A stretch of DNA of 22,466 bases. Source: Ruminococcus sp. AF41-9 (GTDB taxonomy: Bacteria; Bacillota; Clostridia; Lachnospirales; Lachnospiraceae). This document shows, one piece after another, positions 14,068 through 20,925 of the stretch (position 1 is the stretch's first letter; each line of letters opens with the position of its first letter). The notes beneath the pieces were generated by a model. That model was not told where the DNA came from, did no database searches, and worked only from the letters and a program-made list of their open reading frames with translations. The DNA lies in assembly GCF_003477525.1 (NCBI RefSeq), contig NZ_QUDO01000058.1, positions 1 to 22,466 of the forward strand. The letters run 5' to 3'. Made by a program: the position numbers and the translations under genes.

Positions 14068-15012
14068 TCATTCCTCATCTGGTGGCGTTACACAGATAAA
14101 TTTATGACTTTCTCTGTTGTACTGATAGATTCTGGAAGTCAGATAATCTTCCTTTGGTGTTGCCTCTTTTATCGTATCTGCCAGCACACACTGCAAATCT
14201 GCCGGTTCCACATTCCGGTCATTGTGGATCATTACTTCATGAACACTTGTAAACACCATATAAAAATCTGAATCCAGCAGATACGCAAGTCTCTGGGCCA
14301 CTCCCGGAAGGAACACTGCAACTGCTCCATTCGTTTTCTTTGTTGTACTCAGACAATTTCCCATCGCCTCTTTTGTCAGTTTGGAATTATCCCCGACATT
14401 CATAAAGCTTTCCCCCTCATATTCCGGGTTAAAAATCATCTGCTCCCATCTGTAGATTCTTGGCGGACTCATAAAATACGTATTCAAAAGTGCCTCTTTA
14501 AACACTTCATCACTGTCTTTTTTCCATTGCTCCAGCATTCCCTGCCTGATTTTCGTACTGGTCACACATCCCTGATATTCTGTAACCTTCATATACAGAA
14601 CCAGTGCAATATCTCCTAATGTTTTATATACAGCGTCTTTCAGATCCTCCGCATATTTATCCGCATTCAACAGACGAATAAACAGACGCTTCTTTGTTTT
14701 TTCATAATCCTTCAGCACTTTTGTTTTCTCATAAATCTTCGCTTTTCTGACTCTTTCAAGATCATCTGTAATCTCTTTCATGATCTCTTCCATAGGACTT
14801 CCTTCCTGATAGGCTTTAAAAAGTTCCTGCGTATACAATCCACAGACTTCCCATGCATCTTCATGCTCCGCAAATTTCACCAGAAGTCTGTCACCCACAG
14901 GCGCATATTTCCCGCCCTCTTTCTCAAAATGAATATTTTCCCGCGGAATCCCCGTAGCCTCATAAATACCAGCCTCAAGTTTCTCCACGAACACTTCATA
15001 ATCTTTCTGCAT
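14068..15012 (-). CDS. DUF5688 family protein
   Basis: A 314-residue soluble protein without a signal peptide, of the DUF5688 group widespread in Lachnospiraceae and often found in several copies per genome. Typical segments are GDRLLVKFAEHEDAWEVCGLY-like text in the first third, the LFIRLLNADKYAEDL stretch, and GAVAVFLPGVAQRLAYLL followed by DFYMVFTSVHEVMIHN in the last third. No catalytic signature is evident; biochemical role unknown. The ATG at 15012 is preceded by AGGAAAGG. The leader carries a 15-base direct repeat (AAGCTGAAAA-NTAAA twice, about 15034-15064) and, further up, a terminator hairpin and promoter. It converges on the ABC operon and looks like resident chromosome. Confidence 0.7.
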   Translation of the reverse strand: MQKDYEVFVEKLEAGIYEATGIPRENIHFEKEGGKYAPVGDRLLVKFAEHEDAWEVCGLYTQELFKAYQEGSPMEEIMKEITDDLERVRKAKIYEKTKVLKDYEKTKKRLFIRLLNADKYAEDLKDAVYKTLGDIALVLYMKVTEYQGCVTSTKIRQGMLEQWKKDSDEVFKEALLNTYFMSPPRIYRWEQMIFNPEYEGESFMNVGDNSKLTKEAMGNCLSTTKKTNGAVAVFLPGVAQRLAYLLDSDFYMVFTSVHEVMIHNDRNVEPADLQCVLADTIKEATPKEDYLTSRIYQYNRESHKFICVTPPDEE

Positions 15013-15128
15013 ATTTCGTTTCCTTTCCTGGCTTTTTAGTTTTCAGCTTTTTAATTTTCAGCTTCTTTTTTTAAGTTTGAAAAATTTCGGGCAGGACACC
15101 CTGATCTGAATATCGAATCCCTGTCGGG

Positions 15129-15159
15129 AAATAAAAAGAAGGGAGCGAAAAGCCCCCTT
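15129..15159 (-). terminator. Terminator or attenuator upstream of the DUF5688 gene
   Basis: Minus-strand AAGGGGGC / GCTCCCTT (8 bp, one wobble) with loop TTTTC, followed by CTTTTTATTT. It could end transcription from the phosphatase gene 70 bases upstream, or end a short transcript from the promoter at 15178-15206. Confidence 0.75.
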
Positions 15160-15177
15160 AAGAGTCGCTGTAGGCAC

Positions 15178-15206
15178 AGTATAAAACAGCCACAGCCATT
15201 TGTAAA
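15178..15206 (-). promoter_or_regulatory. Promoter between the phosphatase and DUF5688 genes
   Basis: Minus-strand TTTACA (15201-15206) and TATACT (15178-15183) with a 17-base spacer. Transcription would begin near 15171, just 12 bases before the terminator stem, giving either a 40-base RNA or, on read-through, a 160-base leader for the DUF5688 gene. Confidence 0.65.
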
Positions 15207-15228
15207 GTAAATATCATCGACAAAACTT

Positions 15229-15705
15229 TTATAGTTTTTTTATATTTTCCATATATTTCAGAAAAGCTTCACAACCTTCCACCACATCTGAATATGTGAC
15301 ATCAAAACCGCCCGTATACCACGGGTCTGCAATATCTCTTGGATTGTCACTGTAATCCAGAAGAAGTTTTACTTTTCCCTCCGGATCATTTTTCAAAATC
15401 CTCATCATATTCTTAAGATTCCAGTGATCCATCCCCAGAATATAATCATATTTCTCATAATCTGCTTTTGTTAGCTGCACAGCTCTCTTCCCCTTACAAC
15501 TGATTCCATGCCGTGCCAGCTCCTCCCTCGCCGGAGGATACACCGGATTCCCGATTCCATTCCAGATTTCCTCTGTGCTTGTTGCCGCAGATGCAATATA
15601 AAATCTGTCTGCGAGGTTTCGTCCGGAAACCATGTCTTTAAAAATAAATTCCGCCATTGGGGAACGGCAGATGTTGCCGTGGCAGACAAATAGCACACTT
15701 ATCAT
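15229..15705 (-). CDS. Low-molecular-weight protein tyrosine phosphatase
   Basis: A 158-residue enzyme that removes phosphate from phosphotyrosine (or related phosphoproteins). The P-loop VCHGNICRSPMAE near the N-terminus supplies the nucleophile Cys8 and Arg14 of the CX5R motif, and the general-acid aspartate lies in the IADPWYTG segment near the C-terminus, both as in the family. Length is normal (about 150-160). The ATG at 15705 has AAGGAG nine bases upstream. It stands alone on the minus strand between the second mobile element and the DUF5688 gene, with no linked tyrosine kinase or capsule genes, so its partner is not evident. Assignment is firm; physiological role is not. Confidence 0.93.
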   Translation of the reverse strand: MISVLFVCHGNICRSPMAEFIFKDMVSGRNLADRFYIASAATSTEEIWNGIGNPVYPPAREELARHGISCKGKRAVQLTKADYEKYDYILGMDHWNLKNMMRILKNDPEGKVKLLLDYSDNPRDIADPWYTGGFDVTYSDVVEGCEAFLKYMENIKKL

Positions 15706-15831
15706 TGCTTAAAACTCCTTGAAATGCTGTATTTACGCTGTTTACAGGCATTTTCCGATAATCTTCAATCCTGTCATTTTCCTGTATATCACAGCATAAA
15801 TTCGTATATTTTCTTATCCAAATTTAGTAAC

Positions 15832-15872
15832 TTCTTAGTAATAACCAGCCTGGAAAACAGGCTTTCTAAGAA
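15832..15872. repeat. Nested inverted repeats beyond the integrase gene
   Basis: Outer arms TTCTTAG (15832-15838) and CTAAGAA (15866-15872) enclose inner arms AGCCTG (15847-15852) and CAGGCT (15858-15863) with loop GAAAA. There is no T tract. It lies about 50 bases past the int stop, where the end of the second element is expected, so it may mark the attachment region, though it could be an int terminator. Confidence 0.5.
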
Positions 15873-15920
15873 CCTTATAATCAGATTATTTTTAATTCTT
15901 TTTTCTATTATTTTATCATA

Positions 15921-17135
15921 CTATGCCAGTTTTGCAATCCTATTCATCTCTTCTTTTGCATCAATTAATCCCAGATGCGTATATACATTTAACGTAACCC
16001 CTATATCAGAATGTCCCATTAAATATTGGAGTGCTTTCGGATTCATTCCAGCTTTCGCCATATTGGAACAATATGTGTGCCTGCATACATGAGGCGTGAT
16101 CTTTGGCATTTGTTTCTCATGAGTACGATTATACTTTCCTAACGCCCATTGAAAATGTTTTTCCCAATGGAGTGCTACCTCAGGCATATCTTTTTTATCC
16201 AGGAATAGAAATCGACTATATCCATCTATAATCGGCTCAACCCTTACTTTTTTACGGTTTTTCACAATCTGTTCAAAACATTCATAAACTTCATCTGTCA
16301 TCGGTAACATTCGTGTTCCACTTGAAGTTTTGGTATCTTCAATGACGTACTGCATTCCTCTGGTTCTCTGAAGCTGATGATTCACATTGATTTTTCTCTC
16401 CTGAAAATCAATATCTTTCACTGTCAATCCACAAAACTCAGAAATACGAAGTCCAGTCTTAAACAAAATAAACATTCCATTATAGTATTTTGAGTAATGG
16501 TCATCATTTCGGATAAACTCCAGAAATAACTCTTCCTGTTCTTTTGTAATTGCCTGTCTTGTAACACTGTCATTTACGACAACTGTACATAATTGAAATT
16601 CAAAAGGATTCTTGCGCAGTAAATCATCTTCAACTGCCATCTGAAATGCAGGTCTTACAATTCCACGCACACTGTGAATGGAACTGTATCCTCTTCCATC
16701 TGCTTGCAGCTTAATAAACCATGCTTTTGCATCCGACAATTTTATTTTATCTATTCTTCTGGTTCCGAATTCTTCTTTTTTTATTATATTGATCACAAAA
16801 TCATAGTTCGCCTGAGTATTATGACGAACCCCCTTTTTTTGTCCAATATATTTTTGAACCAAATCCAAAACTGTTAAATTTCCTCCGTAAGGTACTATAC
16901 CATCATGTAAATCTCTTTGGATATTTTTTTCTTTTTCCCTTAGAGCTAAGCATGGTCTGCATCCAGTTGGCAGAGAATCTGTTGGCTCTAATTTCCAACT
17001 ATACAAAAACTTCTGCTTTCCATAACAATCTGTATATACAAACGCATATCTTCCATCTTTTCTCTGACTTTCTCCGTTTCGTAAAATTCGACCTTTTTTA
17101 TCTCGTCGTTTTTGGTCACGTTTTGTTTTACCCAA
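15921..17135 (-). CDS. int: Tn916-type tyrosine integrase
   Basis: A 404-residue tyrosine recombinase that excises and integrates the second element. It aligns along its length with Tn916 Int (405 residues): N-terminal arm-binding domain (KKGRILRNGESQRKDGRY, residues 14-30), core-binding domain, then the catalytic domain with Arg230 (TGLRISE), Lys269, His349 and Arg352 (HVCRHTY), His375 (MGHSDI) and nucleophile Tyr385 (NVYTH). All catalytic residues are present. The TTG at 17135 is taken as start because GGGG lies nine bases before it and it aligns with the Tn916 N-terminus; the GTG at 17171 would add 12 residues and lacks a Shine-Dalgarno. xis is directly upstream, as in Tn916. Confident. 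Confidence 0.94.
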   Translation of the reverse strand: MGKTKRDQKRRDKKGRILRNGESQRKDGRYAFVYTDCYGKQKFLYSWKLEPTDSLPTGCRPCLALREKEKNIQRDLHDGIVPYGGNLTVLDLVQKYIGQKKGVRHNTQANYDFVINIIKKEEFGTRRIDKIKLSDAKAWFIKLQADGRGYSSIHSVRGIVRPAFQMAVEDDLLRKNPFEFQLCTVVVNDSVTRQAITKEQEELFLEFIRNDDHYSKYYNGMFILFKTGLRISEFCGLTVKDIDFQERKINVNHQLQRTRGMQYVIEDTKTSSGTRMLPMTDEVYECFEQIVKNRKKVRVEPIIDGYSRFLFLDKKDMPEVALHWEKHFQWALGKYNRTHEKQMPKITPHVCRHTYCSNMAKAGMNPKALQYLMGHSDIGVTLNVYTHLGLIDAKEEMNRIAKLA

Positions 17136-17239
17136 ACGTCTTCGCCCCTTTCTACGAAGAAGCCCTAGCACGATATAGGTATTATATCATACCAGGGCTA
17201 ACATTTCCACTTTAAAGTGCTAAATTGTTCGTATATTTT

Positions 17240-17461
17240 TTACAAAGACGTAGTCTGATCCAGAAAGGCCTCAAATTTCTTACGGTTAATCAATGACTTA
17301 CACCCCACCTGGACTGTAAAGCAACATTCTGAATTTAGATGTTCCGAAATAAGCATCCTTATTTTCTTTTCACCTATTCCAAAATATTGCACTGCTTCAT
17401 CCACCGTAAGCATATATTTTTCCCAAATTGGAATCTTACCTTTTTCAATTTTAATCGCCAC
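17240..17461 (-). CDS. xis: Tn916-type excisionase
   Basis: A 73-residue basic winged-helix protein that directs Int toward excision. It matches Tn916 Xis: IPIWEKYMLTVDEAVQYFGI followed by GEKKIRMLI and the C-terminal INRKKFEAFLDQ. The GTG start at 17461 is supported by AAAGGAGG eight bases upstream. It is followed after about 100 bases by int; that gap holds a GGTAT / ATACC palindrome and a TATAAT near 17185. Together with int it defines the recombination module of the right-hand element. Confident in the family; no experimental target sites can be read here. Confidence 0.9.
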   Translation of the reverse strand: MAIKIEKGKIPIWEKYMLTVDEAVQYFGIGEKKIRMLISEHLNSECCFTVQVGCKSLINRKKFEAFLDQTTSL

Positions 17462-17885
17462 TCTTCTCTCCTCCTTTTCTCTTTGGACAAAACATTTTTA
17501 TCTGCCCATGACAATTTACAATTTTATACACTGTCATCGGCAGATAAAATTACAATACAGGTGGCAGTTCAGTACTCTGCCCACATCGGTTTTGCACCGT
17601 CATTAAATATGACCAGATTTTTTCTGGAAGTATCATTATCACAGATATGCTTCGTCGCCCTGTGCAGCTGCTACACATTTTGTCAAATTCTTCTCGCTCC
17701 ATACCTTTACTTCAATGTTATATTTCAGCATTTCCTCGTATTTACTCCATTAACAGAGCAGATATATCATGGCGGATTTACCTAGTGGCTCTACATATCT
17801 TCACGTCCTGTATGTAAAACAATATACAATTTTCAAGGTACAAAAATTCCTGAAGGGGAAAAGGAATCTATATTAAATACTCCCT
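17462..17885. other. Intergenic region between orf8-like gene and xis
   Basis: No strong gene is visible in these 424 bases. They hold a 12-bp interrupted inverted repeat at 17500-17545 (ATCTGCC-C-ATGAC / GTCAT-C-GGCAGAT, 20-base loop), two overlapping small minus-strand frames (50 codons from 17702; 30 codons from about 17722) and a weak hairpin at 17842-17868. In Tn916 the matching interval carries small ORFs and binding sites for the recombination proteins. Confidence 0.5.
17550..17702 (-). CDS. Possible 50-residue small protein (doubtful)
   Basis: A short minus-strand frame beginning MEREEFDKMCSSCTGRRSIS and ending PPVL, with a CxxC motif and an amphipathic middle. The Shine-Dalgarno (AAAGGT) is too close to the ATG to be convincing. 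An overlapping frame in another phase (start MLKYNIEVKVWSEKNL, 30 residues) has GAGG even closer to its start. Neither is recognised; at most one is likely to be real. Confidence 0.28.
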   Translation of the reverse strand: MEREEFDKMCSSCTGRRSISVIMILPEKIWSYLMTVQNRCGQSTELPPVL

Positions 17886-18158
17886 TTACTGATTACTTTT
17901 CCTTACATATGATTTCGTATCAAATCCCAAGGTCTTAGTAATCAGTTTTGCTTCCAGGCGTTGACGCAGAGTTTCATCTACACAGTAGTGCACCTGTCCA
18001 AATTCGTCAAACATTTTTCTGGTAGCCAAAACTGTTATGTACCCTTCATAATGCTTCAACACTGCCTGGATTGCCTCAGTATCACCAGTTGATGCTGCCT
18101 CAATAACATGGAATGGCAGCAAATCAAATGCGCATTTCTGTTTTTTACTTTTTTTCAT
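17886..18158 (-). CDS. Orf8-like helix-turn-helix protein of Tn916-type elements
   Basis: A 90-residue basic protein: KCAFDLLPFHVIEAASTGDT, then EAIQAVLKHYEGYITVLATR and a C-terminal RLEAKLITKTLGF. This is the small HTH protein (Orf8-like) that follows the Orf7-type sigma-like gene in Tn916 and Tn1549 relatives. Its start (18158) overlaps the end of that gene (18145) by 14 bases, so the two are translationally coupled. The stop lies 424 bases before xis. In Tn916, orf7-orf8 transcription runs on through xis and int and, after circularisation, into the transfer genes. That role is inferred from synteny. Confidence 0.82.
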   Translation of the reverse strand: MKKSKKQKCAFDLLPFHVIEAASTGDTEAIQAVLKHYEGYITVLATRKMFDEFGQVHYCVDETLRQRLEAKLITKTLGFDTKSYVRKSNQ

Positions 18159-18582
18159 TTGCAGATTCCTCCATATTTTTTCTCATCAGTTCCAGTGATC
18201 GTCTACGATGCTCATTAATTGTGCTGCGTACAAGATTCATTTCTCTGGCAATGTCTGCATCACTCATATCCATAAAATATGATAATAACACAACATTCCT
18301 TTTCTTTTCAGTAAGTGTCTGCAGTGCTTCAGCAATCAATGCATCTTTGACTTCTATGTCGTAACCCAGGACCTGAAAACGATGTGTTTCCATTTCATGC
18401 TCATCCATTATAAAAAGTCTGCTCAACTCCTTTTCTGATAATTCTGACAACATCACTTCATACTTCTGGCGATATGCCATATGCTTTTCATAATTAATAA
18501 CTTCACTTTTCAATGCCAGCTTGCACAGAGAATCAAACTGATGTCTGACTGTCTGCTCATCTTGAAAAGAGGATTGCTCCAT
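18145..18582 (-). CDS. Sigma-70-like regulator, Tn916 Orf7 type
   Basis: A 145-residue sigma-like protein. The C-terminal region-4-type HTH is clear: LSYFMDMSDADIAREMNLVR followed by STINEHRRRSLELMRKNM (about residues 100-137), with the LTEKKRNVVLL stretch before it as in Tn916 Orf7. The N-terminal half is less conserved. A near-perfect AAGGAGGTGA lies about nine bases before the ATG, predicting efficient translation. It heads the minus-strand block orf7-like, orf8-like, xis, int. Upstream are a palindrome and a terminator-like hairpin (18748-18785), suggesting transcription of this block is attenuated. Confidence 0.85.
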   Translation of the reverse strand: MEQSSFQDEQTVRHQFDSLCKLALKSEVINYEKHMAYRQKYEVMLSELSEKELSRLFIMDEHEMETHRFQVLGYDIEVKDALIAEALQTLTEKKRNVVLLSYFMDMSDADIAREMNLVRSTINEHRRRSLELMRKNMEESANEKK

Positions 18583-19085
18583 AAGAGTTCACCTCCTTCC
18601 CCGCCGGTAGGCAATAAGCAAAGTTCTTGCTTCCCCTTCACACATATCCCAAACGGATGAGTGCATTTGTCGGGGTGTGGGAAGAAATTTTTAAAAAATT
18701 TCTTAATAAATACGAGAAAATTGTTTTTCCTGTATTTTGAGGTATATAAAAAACGTCCTAATGGGTAGTTTTAGCCCATCGGACGCTATTTATATCAAAA
18801 GATAATATTTTGCCATCATTTTTTGTGGCATATAATTCACTTTTTGAGGTAAAGAAATTTATTTGCTTTTTTGAACTATTTATCTATTTCATCCGTCACG
18901 TAATGACGGATATGATACCAGACAATAAAATTCTTAATCTTTCCTATACCTCCGGATCTGTTTTACGGAAATTCAGAATTTTATATGTCTTTTAAAAAGT
19001 GAAATATCACCCTCTTTTTTAGTGAAATATTAGTTCATTTTCTTTCAATAAAGGGAACTATACACTAAACATGGAGGTGTATCAT
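18583..19085. other. Divergent control region between sigma-like and XRE genes
   Basis: Five hundred bases without a gene but rich in symmetry: a perfect 11-bp palindrome with one central base at 18682-18704 (AAGAAATTTTT arms), a minus-strand terminator at 18748-18785, an 8-bp hairpin ATCCGTCA / TGACGGAT at 18891-18911, and the 10-mer AGTGAAATAT twice (18998-19007 and 19021-19030, 23 bases apart) just upstream of the XRE gene. The last pair are good candidate operators. Confidence 0.6.
18748..18785 (-). terminator. Terminator/attenuator upstream of the sigma-like gene
   Basis: Minus-strand CGTCC-GATGGG / CCCAT-TA-GGACG type stem: two 5-bp helices (18754-18758 with 18781-18785; 18761-18765 with 18775-18779) and a 9-base loop, followed by TTTTTT. 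No minus-strand gene lies close upstream, so it probably acts in the leader of the orf7-like operon. Confidence 0.72.
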
Positions 19086-19445
19086 ATGCCAAAACAAACA
19101 GATAAAGAACTGGGATTGTTTTTTAAGAACGCCCGACACGAGCAAAAATTGACTTATGAAGAATTAGCTGAAAAAGCAGAAATGTCCAGCCGATATTTAA
19201 AGGAAATTGAAAATGGGGGCCGAGTTCCCAGTTTTCATAAAATCAGAAAACTGGTACGCGCTTTAAATGTTCCTCCTGAACCATTGTTTTATCCAAACAA
19301 TCATACAGATAATCTTGATTATCAACGCCTGCTCATGTACCTGTCAAAATGCAACGATGAGCAAATTACCGCTATCCTTGCCATCGTAGAAGCATACCTG
19401 CGCACATACAAAATTCCTACAGACCACGATAAACAAGATCCCTGA
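19086..19445 (+). CDS. XRE-family regulator divergent from the recombination block
   Basis: A 119-residue protein with an XRE domain at about residues 8-62 (LTYEELAEKAEMSSRYLKEI then GGRVPSFHKIRKLVRALNV) and a C-terminal polar region of about 55 residues. The ATG at 19086 is chosen because GGAGG lies eight bases before it; the ATG at 19071 overlaps the Shine-Dalgarno. Its place and orientation, divergent from the sigma-like gene, match the Tn916 orf9 repressor-like gene. The two AGTGAAATAT repeats upstream are likely binding sites. A perfect hairpin follows at 19482-19503. Likely role: keep the recombination and transfer genes quiet. Confidence 0.85.
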   Translation: MPKQTDKELGLFFKNARHEQKLTYEELAEKAEMSSRYLKEIENGGRVPSFHKIRKLVRALNVPPEPLFYPNNHTDNLDYQRLLMYLSKCNDEQITAILAIVEAYLRTYKIPTDHDKQDP

Positions 19446-19481
19446 AATTCATTTGAATTCTATCTGAATTATTCTGAAGAA

Positions 19482-19503
19482 GCGGTATGGTTTCCCATAC
19501 CGC
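19482..19503. terminator. Bidirectional hairpin between convergent genes
   Basis: GCGGTATGG / CCATACCGC, a perfect 9-bp stem with loop TTTC, sits between the XRE gene and the convergent hypothetical gene. There is little T tract on either side, but position and stability suit a shared terminator. Confidence 0.6.
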
Positions 19504-19508
19504 CACTC

Positions 19509-19844
19509 TTAACGTGCATATTTTTCTATCATTCTCTTAACATTCGTGGATTTCTTTATTGCCCCTATATTAATAAGAAACTCAACTACATCCATCATTC
19601 CCTGGTAATAAGCCCGCTGCTCCTCTTCATAATGGAAATGTTCTAACTGATCCAGATATTTATTCCAGAAATTCTGCTCACGCTCTGGGATTTTTTCCAG
19701 ATGTAGTGGCAGCTTCTTTTGTATTTGTTTCAAATTCTTCTCTGCTTCTTTCCATTCTTCCGGCTGTACTGTATATTCTCTTTCTCCGGAGTCACAGCGC
19801 AATTCCTCAAATAAATTCGATACTGCTTCATAAAATTCATTCAT
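19509..19844 (-). CDS. Hypothetical helical protein of the mobile element
   Basis: A 111-residue, mostly helical, charged protein (MNEFYEAVSNLFEELR, then EEWKEAEKNLKQIQKKL, then YYQGMMDVVEFLINIGAI). The ATG at 19844 has AGGTGG seven bases upstream and is preferred to the ATG at 19862, which overlaps it. The pattern of an N-terminal LFEEL helix and a C-terminal aromatic-G-x2-DVVEFL helix resembles DUF6809-type proteins found next to XRE genes in Firmicutes elements, but I am not certain. No catalytic residues are apparent. It converges on the XRE gene at 19086-19445. Confidence 0.6.
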   Translation of the reverse strand: MNEFYEAVSNLFEELRCDSGEREYTVQPEEWKEAEKNLKQIQKKLPLHLEKIPEREQNFWNKYLDQLEHFHYEEEQRAYYQGMMDVVEFLINIGAIKKSTNVKRMIEKYAR

Positions 19845-19931
19845 CTTCTTTCCACCTCTCATTAGAATTATTTCTCATTACAGGCAGCATTATCATTTTC
19901 TTATTTCAAAAATCAAATAAACTTTCCAAAA

Positions 19932-19999
19932 ACTTCATCTTTAGAAGTATAGTAACAATATTTTTCCTTAAAATCAATAATAATACTTCATCTTTAGAA
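19932..19999 (+). promoter_or_regulatory. Repeated operator-like sites before the second XRE gene
   Basis: The 15-mer ACTTCATCTTTAGAA occurs at 19932-19946 and 19985-19999. The first copy reads as an inverted repeat ACTTC-N7-GAAGT; the second keeps ACTTC-N7-GAA. They are 53 bases apart and flank an AT-rich promoter-like stretch containing TATAGT (19948-19953). Autoregulation by the following XRE gene is likely. Confidence 0.6.
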
Positions 20000-20015
20000 A
20001 CTTTTGAGGATCAGA

Positions 20016-20279
20016 ATGATTATTTATTGGGATAAAAAAACGAACAGTAAAAACAGAATAGGACAACGGGTAAAAGAATTACGAAAGGCTCATAATCTTA
20101 CTCAGAAAACACTCGCTGCCAAATTACAACTTGCAGGATATGATTTTAATGATCTGGCAATCCTGCGAATTGAACAAGGCACACGTTTCGTTCCCGACTA
20201 CGAAGTTGTCGCACTGGCCGAAGTATTTAATGTTTCCTGTGAATATCTTCTTGGTCTGACGGACGCTCCTGCAAAATAA
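20016..20279 (+). CDS. Small XRE-family regulator
   Basis: An 87-residue single-domain XRE protein: RIGQRVKELRKAHNLTQKTL, AAKLQLAGYDFNDLAILRIE and QGTRFVPDYEVVALAEVFNV followed by CEYLLGLTD. The ATG at 20016 is chosen because GAGG is six bases upstream; a TTG at 20004 would overlap it. It is the type of small XRE repressor (ICEBs1 ImmR-like in length only, without a protease partner) common in Firmicutes elements. It precedes the toxin-antitoxin pair by 94 bases, but that pair has its own promoter-like sequence. Operator repeats lie upstream at 19932-19999. DNA-binding role is secure; targets beyond autoregulation are unknown. Confidence 0.85.
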   Translation: MIIYWDKKTNSKNRIGQRVKELRKAHNLTQKTLAAKLQLAGYDFNDLAILRIEQGTRFVPDYEVVALAEVFNVSCEYLLGLTDAPAK

Positions 20280-20284
20280 TTCAA

Positions 20285-20313
20285 TTGTATTGCTGCCCAT
20301 TCTATGCTAAACT
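20285..20313 (+). promoter_or_regulatory. Possible promoter of the toxin-antitoxin operon
   Basis: TTGTAT (20285-20290) and TAAACT (20308-20313) with a 17-base spacer, 60 bases before the antitoxin start. Both boxes are only fair matches. Confidence 0.45.
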
Positions 20314-20373
20314 ATGGATAGATACTTCTGAACAACATACACTATTTATAAACCGTATGATTGGAGTGATTTC

Positions 20374-20547
20374 ATGGAATTAACAAAAAAAGTCCCTACA
20401 ACCGATAAAAACCAGGAAAACAATCATCTTCTCCGCATGTTAGACCGGGGAATTGATGATATGGAAGCTGGTCGTGAATTGCCACTGGAAGATGCTTTTC
20501 GCAAAATCACAGAATTAAGGGATGCACGAAGAAATGCAAGAATATAA
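20374..20547 (+). CDS. Antitoxin of a RelBE/ParDE-type pair
   Basis: A 57-residue protein (MELTKKVPTTDKNQENNHLL, then DRGIDDMEAGRELPLEDAFR, ending in basic RDARRNARI). The ME(A)GRELPLEDAF segment is a common C-terminal stretch of small antitoxins that wrap ParE/RelE toxins. GGAG lies nine bases before the ATG. The toxin frame begins inside the last codons of this gene, the standard coupled layout in which antitoxin is made first. The N-terminal DNA-binding part is short or missing, so autoregulation may depend on the toxin complex. Below usual ORF length cut-offs but well supported by context. Confidence 0.75.
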   Translation: MELTKKVPTTDKNQENNHLLRMLDRGIDDMEAGRELPLEDAFRKITELRDARRNARI

Positions 20548-20872
20548 AATTATTTTAACTTGGGAAGCAATTTACGATGTCACAGACATTGCAGATTATA
20601 TTGAAGAAGAATTCGGCCAGCAACGTGCTGACCGTTTTCAATCTGATCTGAAAGAACAAATGCAGAATTTAGGCCAGTTCAGTACTGCCTTTCCCCGAAC
20701 TCAAATTCTGTACAGAGGATATTCCATACATAAAAGATCTTTTCCGCCATCTATTATTTTTTATATTATAATGGAAGAAACAAAAGAGATTCATATTCTC
20801 CGAGTGTTGCGCCATGAACGAGATTGGGAAAATATCCTGTTGCAAAGATCAACTTATACATATCCAGAATGA
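20534..20872 (+). CDS. ParE/RelE-family toxin
   Basis: A 112-residue toxin of the ParE/RelE fold: YKIILTWEAIYDVTDIADYI in the first strand-helix unit, then helices with EEFGQQRADRFQSDL, and the C-terminal strands FYIIMEETKEIHILRVLRHE ending in RDWENIL. The RVLRHERDW pattern is typical of the ParE branch (often a gyrase poison), although RelE-like mRNA cleavage cannot be excluded. The start at 20534 is preferred; an ATG at 20522 would add four residues but lies directly against the GGG. It overlaps the antitoxin by 14 bases. A terminator follows at 20879-20917. It probably stabilises the element. Confidence 0.82.
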   Translation: MQEYKIILTWEAIYDVTDIADYIEEEFGQQRADRFQSDLKEQMQNLGQFSTAFPRTQILYRGYSIHKRSFPPSIIFYIIMEETKEIHILRVLRHERDWENILLQRSTYTYPE

Positions 20873-20878
20873 ATACCT

Positions 20879-20917
20879 GGGAGCCGATCAGAGATTTTTC
20901 TGAAAGGCTTCCTTTTT
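20879..20917 (+). terminator. Terminator of the toxin-antitoxin operon
   Basis: GGGAGCC / GGCTTCC (7 bp, one wobble) with an inner TCAGA / TCTGA helix and loop GATTTT, followed by TTTTT, starting seven bases after the toxin stop. Confidence 0.8.
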
Positions 20918-20925
20918 AATTTTAA

